A program made the translations under genes and the position numbers. Under the pieces are notes generated by a model. The model saw only the letters and a program-made list of their open reading frames with translations. It ran no database searches and was not told the origin of the DNA. A stretch of 64,000 nucleotides of DNA. It comes from Acidimicrobiia bacterium. GTDB taxonomy: Bacteria > Acidobacteriota > Vicinamibacteria > Vicinamibacterales > UBA2999. Positions within the stretch are counted from its first letter, which is position 1; the number at the start of each line of letters is the position of its first letter. This document shows positions 10,560-21,054 of this stretch, one piece after another. The DNA lies in contig VFZG01000003.1 of assembly GCA_016871275.1 (NCBI GenBank), positions 88,534 to 152,533 of the forward strand. Reading direction: 5' to 3'.

Positions 10560-12119
10560 TTAGATCGACAGCTTCTGCACGTTGCGGCCGGTCAGCGTCG
10601 CCTCGAACATCGTGCGGGAAACGAAATAGGCGGTGAACACGTTGGACAACAGGCCGATCGTCAACGTCAACGCGAAGCCGCGAATCGAGCTGGTGCCGAA
10701 GTTGAACAGGAACGCGGCGGCAATCAGCGACGCCACGTGGGTGTCGAGAATCGTCAGCAGCACGCGATCGAAGCCGGCGGCCACCGCCTGCTTGACGCCC
10801 TTGGCGGTCCGCAGCTCTTCTTTGATGCGCTCGAAGATCAGCACGTTCGAGTCGACGCCCATGCCGATGGTCAAAATGAAACCGGCAATGCCGGGCAGCG
10901 TCATGGTCGCGCCCGCGTAGGCCATCAGACCGAGCAGGATGATCAGGTTCGCGCCAATCGCGATCAGCGCGTTGATGCCCGCCGCCTTGTAGTAGAACAG
11001 CATGAACAGCGTGACCAGCAGCAGGCCGCCGGCGGCCGCCGTCACCCCGGCACGAATCGAATCGGCGCCGAGCGACGGGCCGACCGTGCGTTCTTCGAGG
11101 TAGGTGAGGTTCGCCGGCAGCGCACCGGAGCGCAGCTTCAACGACAGGTCCTGCGTTTCCTGGTTGGTGAAGTTGCCGGTGATCCGGCCCTCGTCGTCGA
11201 TGCGTGACTGGATGACCGGCGCCGACTGCACGCGGTTGTCGAGGACAATCGCGAGCTGGCGGCCGATGTTGTTCTGCGTGAAGGTGCCGAACTTCCGCGC
11301 GCCGTCGTTGTTGAGCGAGAAGCTCACCGCCGGACGGTTGTTCTCGTCCAGGGTCGGTCGCGCGTTGCGCAGGTCGCGGCCGGTGACCGCCGGAACGCGG
11401 CGAACCACGTAGTAACCCGTGCTGGCGGCCTGCCCCGGGCCAGCTTCGATCACGCCCGGCAGAATCTGCATGTCCGGCGCAACGCTGCCGCCCAGCACCG
11501 CGCGCGCCGCGGCTTCATCCGAGAAAGGACCCTGCTCGACCTGCTTGAGCTCGAGCTGGGCGGTCGAACGAATGATGTCCTTGGCACGGCCGACGTCGGT
11601 CACGCCCGGCAGCTGCACCATGATCTGGTCGGCGGCGGTGTGACGCGCAATCACCGGCTCGGCGACGCCAAGCTCGTTGACGCGACGCTCGATGGTCTGC
11701 AGCGCCTGGTTCACGGTGTCTTCCCGCAGCTGCACCACGAGGTTGGGGCGCAGGGTGAAGGTGTAGGCGCCGCCGCTGCCTGAACCGCGTTCGTAGTTGG
11801 TTTCGACTTCGGCCAGCTGGTTGCGGAACTCGGCGTCACGCTCGGGCGGGATGCCACTGACCGTGAACGACGTCGCGTTGCCGACGGTCATCGCACCGAC
11901 CGGGATGTTGTTCGTCTTGAGCAATTCCGCCAGCCGATCGGCGGTGGTCTGTGTCTCGAGCCGCAGCGCATCGTCGGTCTGCACGCGCAGCACCAGCTGC
12001 ACGCCTCCCTTCAAGTCGAGGCCCAGCTTGACCTTCTGATCGGGGGGGTAGAACGCAAACACCGCCAGTCCGAGGACGGCAACGATTGACAGAAATTTCC
12101 AACGAAAATTCTTCGCCAT
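10560..12119 (-). CDS. secD: protein translocase subunit SecD
   Basis: A 519-residue partner of SecF. It shows the N-terminal membrane helix, KLGLDLKGGVQLVLRVQ, a large periplasmic head domain (P1), then the conserved membrane block (TLPGIAGFILTIGMGVDSNVLIFERIKEE) with the Asp used in proton translocation. The stop is 3 bases before the secF start and the start is 3 bases after yajC, so the order yajC-secD-secF is the conserved bacterial arrangement. Confidence 0.97.
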   Translation of the reverse strand: MAKNFRWKFLSIVAVLGLAVFAFYPPDQKVKLGLDLKGGVQLVLRVQTDDALRLETQTTADRLAELLKTNNIPVGAMTVGNATSFTVSGIPPERDAEFRNQLAEVETNYERGSGSGGAYTFTLRPNLVVQLREDTVNQALQTIERRVNELGVAEPVIARHTAADQIMVQLPGVTDVGRAKDIIRSTAQLELKQVEQGPFSDEAAARAVLGGSVAPDMQILPGVIEAGPGQAASTGYYVVRRVPAVTGRDLRNARPTLDENNRPAVSFSLNNDGARKFGTFTQNNIGRQLAIVLDNRVQSAPVIQSRIDDEGRITGNFTNQETQDLSLKLRSGALPANLTYLEERTVGPSLGADSIRAGVTAAAGGLLLVTLFMLFYYKAAGINALIAIGANLIILLGLMAYAGATMTLPGIAGFILTIGMGVDSNVLIFERIKEELRTAKGVKQAVAAGFDRVLLTILDTHVASLIAAAFLFNFGTSSIRGFALTLTIGLLSNVFTAYFVSRTMFEATLTGRNVQKLSI

Positions 12120-12122
12120 GAT

Positions 12123-14702
<2,580 letters not shown>

Positions 14703-14706
<4 letters not shown>

Positions 14707-14735
14707 AGTGAGAAGTGAGAAGTGAGAAGTGAGAA
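14703..14735. repeat. dispersed AGTGAGAAGT repeat (copy 2), four tandem units
   Basis: GTGAAGTGAGAAG is followed by further GTGAGAA units. The repeat contains the ddl stop codon (TGA 14704-14706) and the GTG start (14729) of the next gene. Confidence 0.85.
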
Positions 14736-15643
14736 CAAGCGCCGCGGTATTGCTGCTCCTGTCGCTTACGACCTCTCTTGTCTCGTTTCCGCCGCAGGGC
14801 ATTAGTGGCGCGGCGGCGGTGGCGCGCGCCTACGATCTGATCCTCGACGCCGACTTCGATGGCTTGACGAAGGCCCTGCCGGCCACCTGTCCGCCGGCGC
14901 CGATGGTCGCCTGCCGCGGGCTCGAGGCCCTGAGCCTGTGGTGGCAGATCCTGATCGACCTCGACAACCGCCAGCTCGACCGCACGTTCCTGAGCACGGT
15001 GAATGCCGCAATCAGCGAGGCCGAACGATTCGCGGCCGCCGAACCCAATCGCGCCGAAGCCTGGTTTTACGTCGGCGCCGCCTACGGCGCGCGGGCGCAG
15101 TTCCGCTCCTATCGCTACGAGCGTCTGGCCGCGGCGCGCGACGGCAAGCGGATCAAAAAGGCCCTCGAGAAGGCGCTCGCGCTCGATCCCTCCATGCACG
15201 ACGCCGAGTTCGGCATCGGCATGTACCGCTACTACGCCGGCGTGGCGCCGGCGCTCTTCCGGTTCCTGCGCATCCTGCTGCTGCTGCCGGGCGGCGACCG
15301 AGAAGACGGGCTGCGCCAGCTCGAACGCGCCGGCACGCAGGGTCAGCTGGTGCGCGGTGAAGCGCAGTTCCAGACCCACGTGCTGTATCTCTGGTACGAG
15401 AAGAAATGGCCGCAGGCCCTCGCCATCATCAAGAGCCTGCAGGCACGCCATCCTCGCAATCCGCTGTTCCGGCAGATCGAAGCGGAGATCCTCGACCGCT
15501 ACTTCCACGATCCTGCCGCGAGCCTCACCGCCTCCGAGCAGTTGCTCGCGCTCGCCGAATCGCGCGCGGTGTTCCGCCCCGACATCGCCGAACGCGTCGC
15601 CCGGCGCAACATCGCGAAGCAATCGAAAGCGCTCAAGCGGTAG
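14729..15643 (+). CDS. secreted TPR-like protein of unknown function
   Basis: A 304-residue protein with a signal peptide (SAAVLLLLSLTTSLVSFPPQG) and helical repeats rich in Ala, Leu and Arg, for example EAWFYVGAAYGARAQFRSYR, KKALEKALALDPSMHDAEFG and WPQALAIIKSLQARHPRNPL. The pattern suggests degenerate tetratricopeptide units. The GTG start and first two codons are contributed by the AGTGAGAAGT repeat, 22 bases after ddl stops, so it may be co-transcribed with ddl. I do not recognise a specific function. Confidence 0.7.
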   Translation: MRTSAAVLLLLSLTTSLVSFPPQGISGAAAVARAYDLILDADFDGLTKALPATCPPAPMVACRGLEALSLWWQILIDLDNRQLDRTFLSTVNAAISEAERFAAAEPNRAEAWFYVGAAYGARAQFRSYRYERLAAARDGKRIKKALEKALALDPSMHDAEFGIGMYRYYAGVAPALFRFLRILLLLPGGDREDGLRQLERAGTQGQLVRGEAQFQTHVLYLWYEKKWPQALAIIKSLQARHPRNPLFRQIEAEILDRYFHDPAASLTASEQLLALAESRAVFRPDIAERVARRNIAKQSKALKR

Positions 15644-15904
15644 GTCCTACAGAATCGTGCGCGCCGATCCGAGATTGATGATGAAGGTGTGATGGTGCGA
15701 TCGATCGGCGGCTCGAGACGGGGCGTCTGGTGGCTACAACAAACGCTTTGTGCTTGACAACCGATTTTTCTCATCCATAATCTACATCTGGTATGAGGGA
15801 GGACGGCTCAGGCCACTGGTTGTGAAGAGGTAAAAACTCTTCGAACACCCAAGGTCAATCAGCGGCTGCCATCAGGCAGAGTCACCCCCCATCAGGAGAG
15901 AACA
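15644..15904. other. 261-base non-coding stretch holding promoter and leader of micro-ORFs
   Basis: No gene is seen. It contains the promoter at 15754-15781 and a leader of about 117 nt with a small GAAGAG/CTCTTC hairpin near 15822-15840. Confidence 0.5.
15754..15781 (+). promoter_or_regulatory. strong sigma70-like promoter before AKK micro-ORFs
   Basis: TTGACA (15754-15759, perfect -35), 16-base spacer, CATAAT (15776-15781, five of six). It reads toward the two tiny ORFs and nothing else is downstream before a terminator. Confidence 0.65.
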
Positions 15905-15949
15905 ATGGCGAAGAAGGCTAAGAAGGCGAAGAAGGCCAAGAAGCGCTAA
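15905..15949 (+). CDS. Lys/Ala micro-peptide, 14 residues (first copy)
   Basis: ATG to TAA encodes MAKKAKKAKKAKKR, a peptide of repeated AKK units with nine Lys or Arg in 14 residues. AGGAGAG lies 4-10 bases before the ATG, a good ribosome-binding site. It is followed directly by a hairpin terminator. It resembles the tails of histone H1-like or extended HU proteins, but no folded domain is present. A near copy occurs 190 bases downstream. Function unknown; DNA or RNA binding, or a role in translation control, would be guesses. Too short for usual gene callers. Confidence 0.6.
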   Translation: MAKKAKKAKKAKKR

Positions 15950-15959
15950 GCCGCTTACA

Positions 15960-15992
15960 GGGGCGGTTCTTACAAGACTGCCCCACCCTTTT
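15960..15992 (+). terminator. hairpin terminator after first micro-ORF
   Basis: GGGGCGGTTCTT (15960-15971) pairs with AAGACTGCCCC (15974-15984) with one bulge and one mismatch, followed by ACCCTTTT. It lies 10 bases after the TAA. A second hairpin follows at 16000-16018. Confidence 0.55.
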
Positions 15993-16136
15993 CCATTTTG
16001 CGCACGCATCGCGTGCGCGCAGAGGCGCGAAGACGAGAGGCCGGCACCGGCGACGCTGAGTGCCAGGCGGCAGAGGCCGAGCGGTGTGGCGGCCAGTGCT
16101 TCACGCATAACCCAACCTGAAGGGGGGGATTCGACG

Positions 16137-16184
16137 ATGGCGAAGAAGGCGAAGAAGGCTGCGAAAAAGGCGAAGAAGCGCTAA
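16137..16184 (+). CDS. Lys/Ala micro-peptide, 15 residues (second copy)
   Basis: ATG to TAA encodes MAKKAKKAAKKAKKR, one residue longer than the first copy. A purine-rich GAAGGGGGGGA lies about 7 bases upstream as ribosome-binding site. Synonymous codon differences from the first copy (GCG, GCT, AAA in place of GCT, GCC, AAG) show that the peptide rather than the DNA is similar, which argues for selection on the product. A strong terminator follows 22 bases later. Function unknown. Confidence 0.6.
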   Translation: MAKKAKKAAKKAKKR

Positions 16185-16206
16185 CGCTTCATCAGCCGTT
16201 GGTTTG

Positions 16207-16239
16207 AAAAGGGAGCGCTGGTCGCTCCCTTTTCTTTTG
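16207..16239 (+). terminator. strong Rho-independent terminator after second micro-ORF
   Basis: A perfect 11-bp stem AAAAGGGAGCG (16207-16217) with CGCTCCCTTTT (16223-16233), loop CTGGT, followed by CTTTTG. Confidence 0.85.
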
Positions 16240-16266
16240 CCTGGGTGGGAACTTAGGAAACGCCGT

Positions 16267-18348
16267 CTACTGGCCGATCCAGTTGACGCCGTCCCACACC
16301 CGGATGCGCTCGATGGTGTCCCACTGCTGCAGGCGATCGACCACGTCCATTCCCGAAACCACCTGCCCGAACACCGTGTATCGGCCGTCGAGATGCGGCT
16401 GCGGTGAGTGCGTGATGAAGAACTGGCTGCCGCCGGTGTCGGCCCACTCGAGCGCCATGCCCACCGTGCCTCGGAGGTAGGGCCGCTGGTTGATCTCGTC
16501 GCGAATCGTGTATCCCGGACCGCCACCGCCGTCGCCGCGCGGATCGCCGTCCTGCACCACGAAGTCGGGCACCACCCGATGCAGCGGCACGCCCCGGAAG
16601 TAGTTCTTGCGCACCAACGCCATGAAGTTCGCGACCGTGCGCGGCGCATCCAGCACGGCCAGCTCGAACTGAATCGTGCCCTTGCTGGTGTCGATGTAGG
16701 CCTGCGGCGAGTATGGCGGCGACACCATCGTATCCACGGCGGCCAGCTCCGGCACCGGCGGCGGCGGCGCCGGGCGCATGGCCGACACGTCCGCCGCCGG
16801 GTCCATTCGCCGCCGGTGTTCCGCAGCGCGGAGGCGGACCGCCCAGTCTCGATCGGCCAGCGCCGTCGTCAGCACCGGCCGGGCCGCCGCCGGGTCCATC
16901 GCCACAAGCGCGTCGAGCGCGGCCGTGCGGGCGCTGTACAAGCCATCGCGCTGTGACGTCTTGAATGCTTCGGTCAGCGACGCGGTGGCGTTGGCCGCCT
17001 TGACCGTCGCCAGGCCGCGAGCGGCCGCCGCACGCACCACGACGTCCTCGGCCTGCAGCCTGGCCCGCAACTCCTCCGCCGCCTTCGGTGCGCCGACCTT
17101 GGCCAGTGCATCGAGCACCGCCGGGATCACCCGCTGGTCCTCATCCTTCAGCATGGCCGTCAGCGGCGCCTCCGCACGCTCGCGATCGAGGTCGCCCAGC
17201 GTCCGGGCCAGCGAGGCGCGCACCGACCAATGCGCGTCGGGGTCCAGGCTTGAGATGGCGGACACGAACGTGTCGACATCGGTCTTCGCGAGCGCGTTGA
17301 GCGCCGCCCCGCGCACCGATGGCCACGAGGCCGATACGAGATCGATCAACAGCTCCACCGAGTGCGGATCCCTGAGCTGCGCCAGGGCGGTGACGGCCTC
17401 GAGCTGCAGGTTCTGCTCGACCTTCGGCGATGCGATGAGCCGCCGCATCACGGCGCCGCTGCGCGCGTCTCCAAGGCCGGCCAGCGCGCGCACGGCCTGA
17501 ATGCGGACCGCCAGCGGCTGCGCGGCATCCTCCACGGCGGCCAGCAGCGGCGCCACCGCGCGTTGATCCTTGGACGCCCCCAGCCCCCGGGCGGCAAACG
17601 CCCGCGTCAACTGCCCGTCGCCGGCCAGCAGGTCGAGCAGCACTCCTGCCGCGCGCGGATCGTTCACTCGCTGAATCGCATAGGCGATCGGCCACCAGCG
17701 GCTGGTCGGGCGGCCTTCACGATCGAGGAATGCGGAGGCGAGCCCGTCGTAGGACCCGAGCCGCACCAGTGCAAACGCACCAAGGCGCACCGCTTCGACG
17801 GCCGGCGCCTTTGGATATCCCATGTCGTCGGGATGGATCCCCTTCAGCACCCCGCTGCTGATGTGCGCGTAGATCATGTTGGTGATCGGCTGCGCAGCCG
17901 CCTGGTGGGCGATCGAGCCGAGCGCTTCGGCCGCGCGGCCCTGGATCATCGGATCGGCGTCGCTCAGGGCCGTGATCAGCACCGGCGCGGCGGACGCGTC
18001 GCCGATCAATCCGAGGGCGAACACCGCCATCTGCCGCACTTCGGCATCGGTTTCCGACTGCAGCGCGGTGGTCAGGCCGGCCATGCCCTCGGGCAGACGC
18101 ACGCGGCCGATGGCCAGGGCGGCGCGGCGGCGCACGCGCGCTTCCGCGTCGCTCAGCATCGCTACCAGGTCCCCGCCGCCGCCCCGCAGCTGCCGTTGGT
18201 CTTCGAGCTGCAGGATCCAGCGCATCTTCTGATCGAAGGCCGCGACCGGTGTCGGCGGCGCCACCACCGGAGCGGCGGTTGGGGCGCAGCCGCTCAGCAG
18301 CAGCCAGGGCCACAGCAGGCGCAGCAGGCTCAGGCGTGTTCGGTTCAT
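16267..18348 (-). CDS. HEAT-repeat lipoprotein with C-terminal cyclophilin domain
   Basis: A 693-residue exported protein. The N-terminus ends in a lipobox, LLLSGC, so it is probably lipid-anchored. Residues about 50-530 are HEAT-like repeats (RRRAALAIGRVRLPEGMAGL, RQMAVFALGLIGDASAAPVL). The last 150 residues form a cyclophilin-type peptidyl-prolyl isomerase: GVPLHRVVPDFVVQDGDPRG with the catalytic Arg, then GGSQFFITHSPQPHLDGRYT. It probably assists folding or assembly in the envelope (inference). The start at 18348 overlaps the menC stop as ATGA; an upstream extension would lie inside menC. Confidence 0.9.
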   Translation of the reverse strand: MNRTRLSLLRLLWPWLLLSGCAPTAAPVVAPPTPVAAFDQKMRWILQLEDQRQLRGGGGDLVAMLSDAEARVRRRAALAIGRVRLPEGMAGLTTALQSETDAEVRQMAVFALGLIGDASAAPVLITALSDADPMIQGRAAEALGSIAHQAAAQPITNMIYAHISSGVLKGIHPDDMGYPKAPAVEAVRLGAFALVRLGSYDGLASAFLDREGRPTSRWWPIAYAIQRVNDPRAAGVLLDLLAGDGQLTRAFAARGLGASKDQRAVAPLLAAVEDAAQPLAVRIQAVRALAGLGDARSGAVMRRLIASPKVEQNLQLEAVTALAQLRDPHSVELLIDLVSASWPSVRGAALNALAKTDVDTFVSAISSLDPDAHWSVRASLARTLGDLDRERAEAPLTAMLKDEDQRVIPAVLDALAKVGAPKAAEELRARLQAEDVVVRAAAARGLATVKAANATASLTEAFKTSQRDGLYSARTAALDALVAMDPAAARPVLTTALADRDWAVRLRAAEHRRRMDPAADVSAMRPAPPPPVPELAAVDTMVSPPYSPQAYIDTSKGTIQFELAVLDAPRTVANFMALVRKNYFRGVPLHRVVPDFVVQDGDPRGDGGGGPGYTIRDEINQRPYLRGTVGMALEWADTGGSQFFITHSPQPHLDGRYTVFGQVVSGMDVVDRLQQWDTIERIRVWDGVNWIGQ

Positions 18349-19448
18349 AAGCTCAAGTGCCGCAGCGTTGCCATAGCGATGCGCTCGCTCACGATGTTCA
18401 CGCCGATTCCAGGTCCCTGCGGCACCGCGATCGTCCCATCCTTCGCGATGTCGATGGCCGGCTCGATGAGGTCGGGCTGGTAGTAGCGCCGGCTGGCGGC
18501 GATGTCCCCGGGCAGCGAGAAATTCGGCAGGCTGGCGAGGTGAATGTTGTGGGCGCGGCCAATGCCGCTCTCGAGCATGCCGCCGTGCCACACCGCAATC
18601 CCGTGTGACGCGCACAGGTCGTGCAGCTCGATGGACGCCTGGTGGCCGCCCACCCGTCCCGGCTTGATGTTGATGATCCGGCATGCCTTCGCGTCGATGG
18701 CGTCGCGCGCGATGCGGACGGTGTGAATCGACTCATCAAGGCATACCGGAGTCGTGATGCGCGCCTGCAGCACCGCGTGGTCCATCACATCGTCATAATC
18801 GAGCGGCTGTTCGATCAGCAGCAGGTCGTGCGGGTCGAGCCGCGCGAGCAGCGCCGCATCGTCCAGCGAGTAGGCCGCGTTGGCGTCGACCTGCAGCGGG
18901 ATGTTGCCGAACCTGGCGCGCACGCGCTCGACGGCTTCGATATCCCAGCCGGGCTTGATCTTGATCTTGATCCGTTGGTAGCCGGCGGACAGCTCCCTGT
19001 CAATCTTCTCCAGCAGTTGATCGAACGAGTCCTGGATGCCGATCGACACGCCGGACGCAATGCGCCGGCGCGTGCCGCCGAGGACGGTCGCGAGCGGCTG
19101 GCCCTGCATGCGGGCGTAGAGATCCCACATCGCCATTTCCACGCCGGCCTTGGCCATGTTGTGGCCGCGGATGCGCTTCAGCGCCGCATACACGTCGCGC
19201 GGGTGCTCGAAGCGCGTGCCGATGATCAGCGGCGCGATGAATCCCGCGATGATGTGCCAGACGGTTTCGGTGGTCTCGCTGCTGTAATACGGATTGGCCT
19301 CGGCGACGGACTCGCCCCAGCCTTCATGGCCGTCCCCCACCACGCGAACCAGGACGAAGGTGCGGTCGTACGAACGTCCGAAGCTCGTTTCGAAGAACTG
19401 CACGAGGGGAAGACGGCAGAGGAACAACTCGATCTTCTCTACGGTCAC
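18345..19448 (-). CDS. menC: o-succinylbenzoate synthase / N-acylamino acid racemase-like enolase-superfamily enzyme
   Basis: A 367-residue enolase-superfamily enzyme. The Lys pair of KIKIKPG (near residue 162), metal ligands in QVDANAAYS, LIEQPL and CLDES, and the opposite Lys of NIKPGRVGG are all present. GGMLESGIGRAHN also fits the MenC/NAAAR group, which makes o-succinylbenzoate for menaquinone or racemises N-acylamino acids. No other men gene is nearby, so the exact substrate is open. I chose GTG at 19448 because it lies 8 nt after a TATAGT box and a TTG three codons earlier falls inside that box. Confidence 0.85.
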   Translation of the reverse strand: MTVEKIELFLCRLPLVQFFETSFGRSYDRTFVLVRVVGDGHEGWGESVAEANPYYSSETTETVWHIIAGFIAPLIIGTRFEHPRDVYAALKRIRGHNMAKAGVEMAMWDLYARMQGQPLATVLGGTRRRIASGVSIGIQDSFDQLLEKIDRELSAGYQRIKIKIKPGWDIEAVERVRARFGNIPLQVDANAAYSLDDAALLARLDPHDLLLIEQPLDYDDVMDHAVLQARITTPVCLDESIHTVRIARDAIDAKACRIINIKPGRVGGHQASIELHDLCASHGIAVWHGGMLESGIGRAHNIHLASLPNFSLPGDIAASRRYYQPDLIEPAIDIAKDGTIAVPQGPGIGVNIVSERIAMATLRHLSL

Positions 19449-19456
19449 GCCTACCA

Positions 19457-19464
19457 ACTATACT
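19457..19464. promoter_or_regulatory. shared -10 box of divergent menC and deoxynucleoside kinase
   Basis: TATACT on plus (19459-19464) and TATAGT on minus (19462-19457) overlap by four bases. The start codons are 10 and 8 nt away. Confidence 0.5.
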
Positions 19465-19474
19465 CGGCAGCGCA

Positions 19475-20128
19475 GTGGCCTTTCACTATCTCGCCATCGA
19501 GGGCCCGATTGGGGCCGGCAAGACGCACCTGGCCGAACGGCTGGCGACGAAGCTCGAGGCGACCACGGTGCTCGAGGACACCGAGAACCCGTTCCTCGCC
19601 GACTTCTACGCGGACCGGCCCGGATCGGCGCTGCAGGCGCAGCTGTTCTACCTGCTCAACCGCCACCGGCAGCTCACCGGCAAGCGCCAGGCCGATCTGT
19701 TCCTGCAGACGACGATCTGCGACTACGTCTTCGACAAGGACAAGATCTTCGCCTACCTGAATCTCGACGACAACGAGCTGTTCATCTACCAGCGGCTGTT
19801 CGACCTGCTGGCGCGTGACGTGCCCGCCCCCGACCTGGTGGTCTACCTGCAGGCGCCGACCGAGCTGCTGATGGCACGCCTGCGCAGGCGTGCCACCGAT
19901 CCAGAGCGGCTGGAGCTCGCCGAGCCGCTGCCGCTGCCCTCCGAGGAGTACGTGCGCGAGTTGAACGAGGCCTACCAGCACTTCTTCTTCCACTACACCG
20001 CGACACCGCTGCTGGTGGTGGAAACCTCGGAGTTCGATCCCGAATCTGACGATGCGGCCCTTGATGAGCTGGTCAAGCAGATCAAAGGCATGGGGAAGGG
20101 AACGCGCTACTACGTCGCGCGGAAGTAA
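19475..20128 (+). CDS. deoxynucleoside kinase (dNK/dGK family)
   Basis: A 217-residue P-loop kinase that phosphorylates deoxyribonucleosides for nucleotide salvage in the cytosol. Walker A is AIEGPIGAGKTHLAERLA near residues 6-23. The family also shows the substrate Glu in VLEDTENPF, YLLNRHRQL, TICDYVFDKDKIFAYLNL and the lid LRRRATDPERLELAEPL. Which base it prefers cannot be told. GTG start with no ribosome-binding site, 10 nt after a -10-like box. A repeat lies between it and accD. Confidence 0.85.
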   Translation: MAFHYLAIEGPIGAGKTHLAERLATKLEATTVLEDTENPFLADFYADRPGSALQAQLFYLLNRHRQLTGKRQADLFLQTTICDYVFDKDKIFAYLNLDDNELFIYQRLFDLLARDVPAPDLVVYLQAPTELLMARLRRRATDPERLELAEPLPLPSEEYVRELNEAYQHFFFHYTATPLLVVETSEFDPESDDAALDELVKQIKGMGKGTRYYVARK

Positions 20129-20131
20129 GCG

Positions 20132-20170
20132 GTCAGAAGAGAGAAGTACTTCTGACTTCTCACTTCTGAC
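20132..20170. repeat. dispersed AGTGAGAAGT-type repeat (copy 3) before accD
   Basis: GTCAGAAG (20132-20139) pairs perfectly with CTTCTGAC (20149-20156); the centre is the palindrome AGAAGTACTTCT, and TTCTCACTTCTGAC follows. It could form a hairpin between the kinase gene and accD. Confidence 0.7.
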
Positions 20171-20190
20171 TTTGATACGATTTCAAGGAT

Positions 20191-21054
20191 ATGGCCTGGT
20201 TCAAGAAGGCGCGCAAGCCGATTGCCGCGCCCGCCAAAACCAGCCGGGTTCCCGAAGGTTTGTGGGTGAAGTGTCCGGAATGCGACACCGTCATCTACAC
20301 CAAGGATCTCGTCAAGAACCTTCACGTCTGCGGCAAGTGCGCGCATCACTTCCGGCTCAGTGCGACCGAACGGTTGAAAACGCTGTTCGACGATGAGCGA
20401 TGGGAGGAGGTGGCGCCGAACCTGGCGTCGAGCGATCCACTGAAGTTCACCGACACCAAGCAGTACAAGTCGCGCCTGGCCGCCACGCAGAAATCCACCG
20501 GCCAGAAGGACGCGGTGATCGTCGCCGTCGGCCGCATCAACGGCGTCGAGGCGGTGATCGCGTCGATGGAGTACAGCTTCATCGGCGGCTCGATGGGCGT
20601 GGTGGTCGGCGAGAAGATCGTGCGCGGCATCGAGCTGGCGCTCGACCGCCGCCTGCCGGTGCTGATCGTGTCGTGTTCCGGCGGCGCGCGCATGATGGAA
20701 GGCGCGCTGTCGCTGATGCAGATGGCGAAGATCTCGGCGGCGCTGGCTCGCCTCGATCGTGCCCGCCTGCCCTACATTTCAATCCTCACGGATCCCACCA
20801 CCGGCGGCGTGACCGCCAGCTTCGCGATGCTCGGCGACCTGAACCTGGCCGAGCCAAAGGCGCTGATCGGCTTTGCCGGCCCACGCGTCATCGAGCAGAC
20901 CATTCGTCAGAAGCTGCCGGACGGCTTTCAGCGCAGCGAGTTCCTGCTCGAGCGCGGCATGCTCGACCTGGTGGTCGATCGCCGCGAGATGAAGGCCACC
21001 ATCGCGCGGGCGCTGACGTTCATGTACCAACCGCCGGCGGCCCAGGGCCATTGA
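20191..21054 (+). CDS. accD: acetyl-CoA carboxylase carboxyltransferase subunit beta
   Basis: A 287-residue subunit of the enzyme making malonyl-CoA for fatty acids. The N-terminal zinc ribbon is CPECDTVIYTKDLVKNLHVC followed by GKC (residues 30-52). The carboxyltransferase domain follows with GSMGVVVGEKIVRGIELAL, PVLIVSCSGGARMMEGAL and PYISILTDPTTGGVTASFAM. AAGGAT lies three bases before the ATG, and an extended -10-like TGATACGAT ends 9 nt before the start. It overlaps folC, a conserved accD-folC arrangement. Confidence 0.97.
   Translation: MAWFKKARKPIAAPAKTSRVPEGLWVKCPECDTVIYTKDLVKNLHVCGKCAHHFRLSATERLKTLFDDERWEEVAPNLASSDPLKFTDTKQYKSRLAATQKSTGQKDAVIVAVGRINGVEAVIASMEYSFIGGSMGVVVGEKIVRGIELALDRRLPVLIVSCSGGARMMEGALSLMQMAKISAALARLDRARLPYISILTDPTTGGVTASFAMLGDLNLAEPKALIGFAGPRVIEQTIRQKLPDGFQRSEFLLERGMLDLVVDRREMKATIARALTFMYQPPAAQGH

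Noticed and set aside
16000..16018. GCGCACGC-ATC-GCGTGCGC hairpin as a small RNA gene
   Set aside because: A perfect 8-bp stem, but there is no separate promoter or T-tract; it probably only adds to the terminator region between the micro-ORFs.
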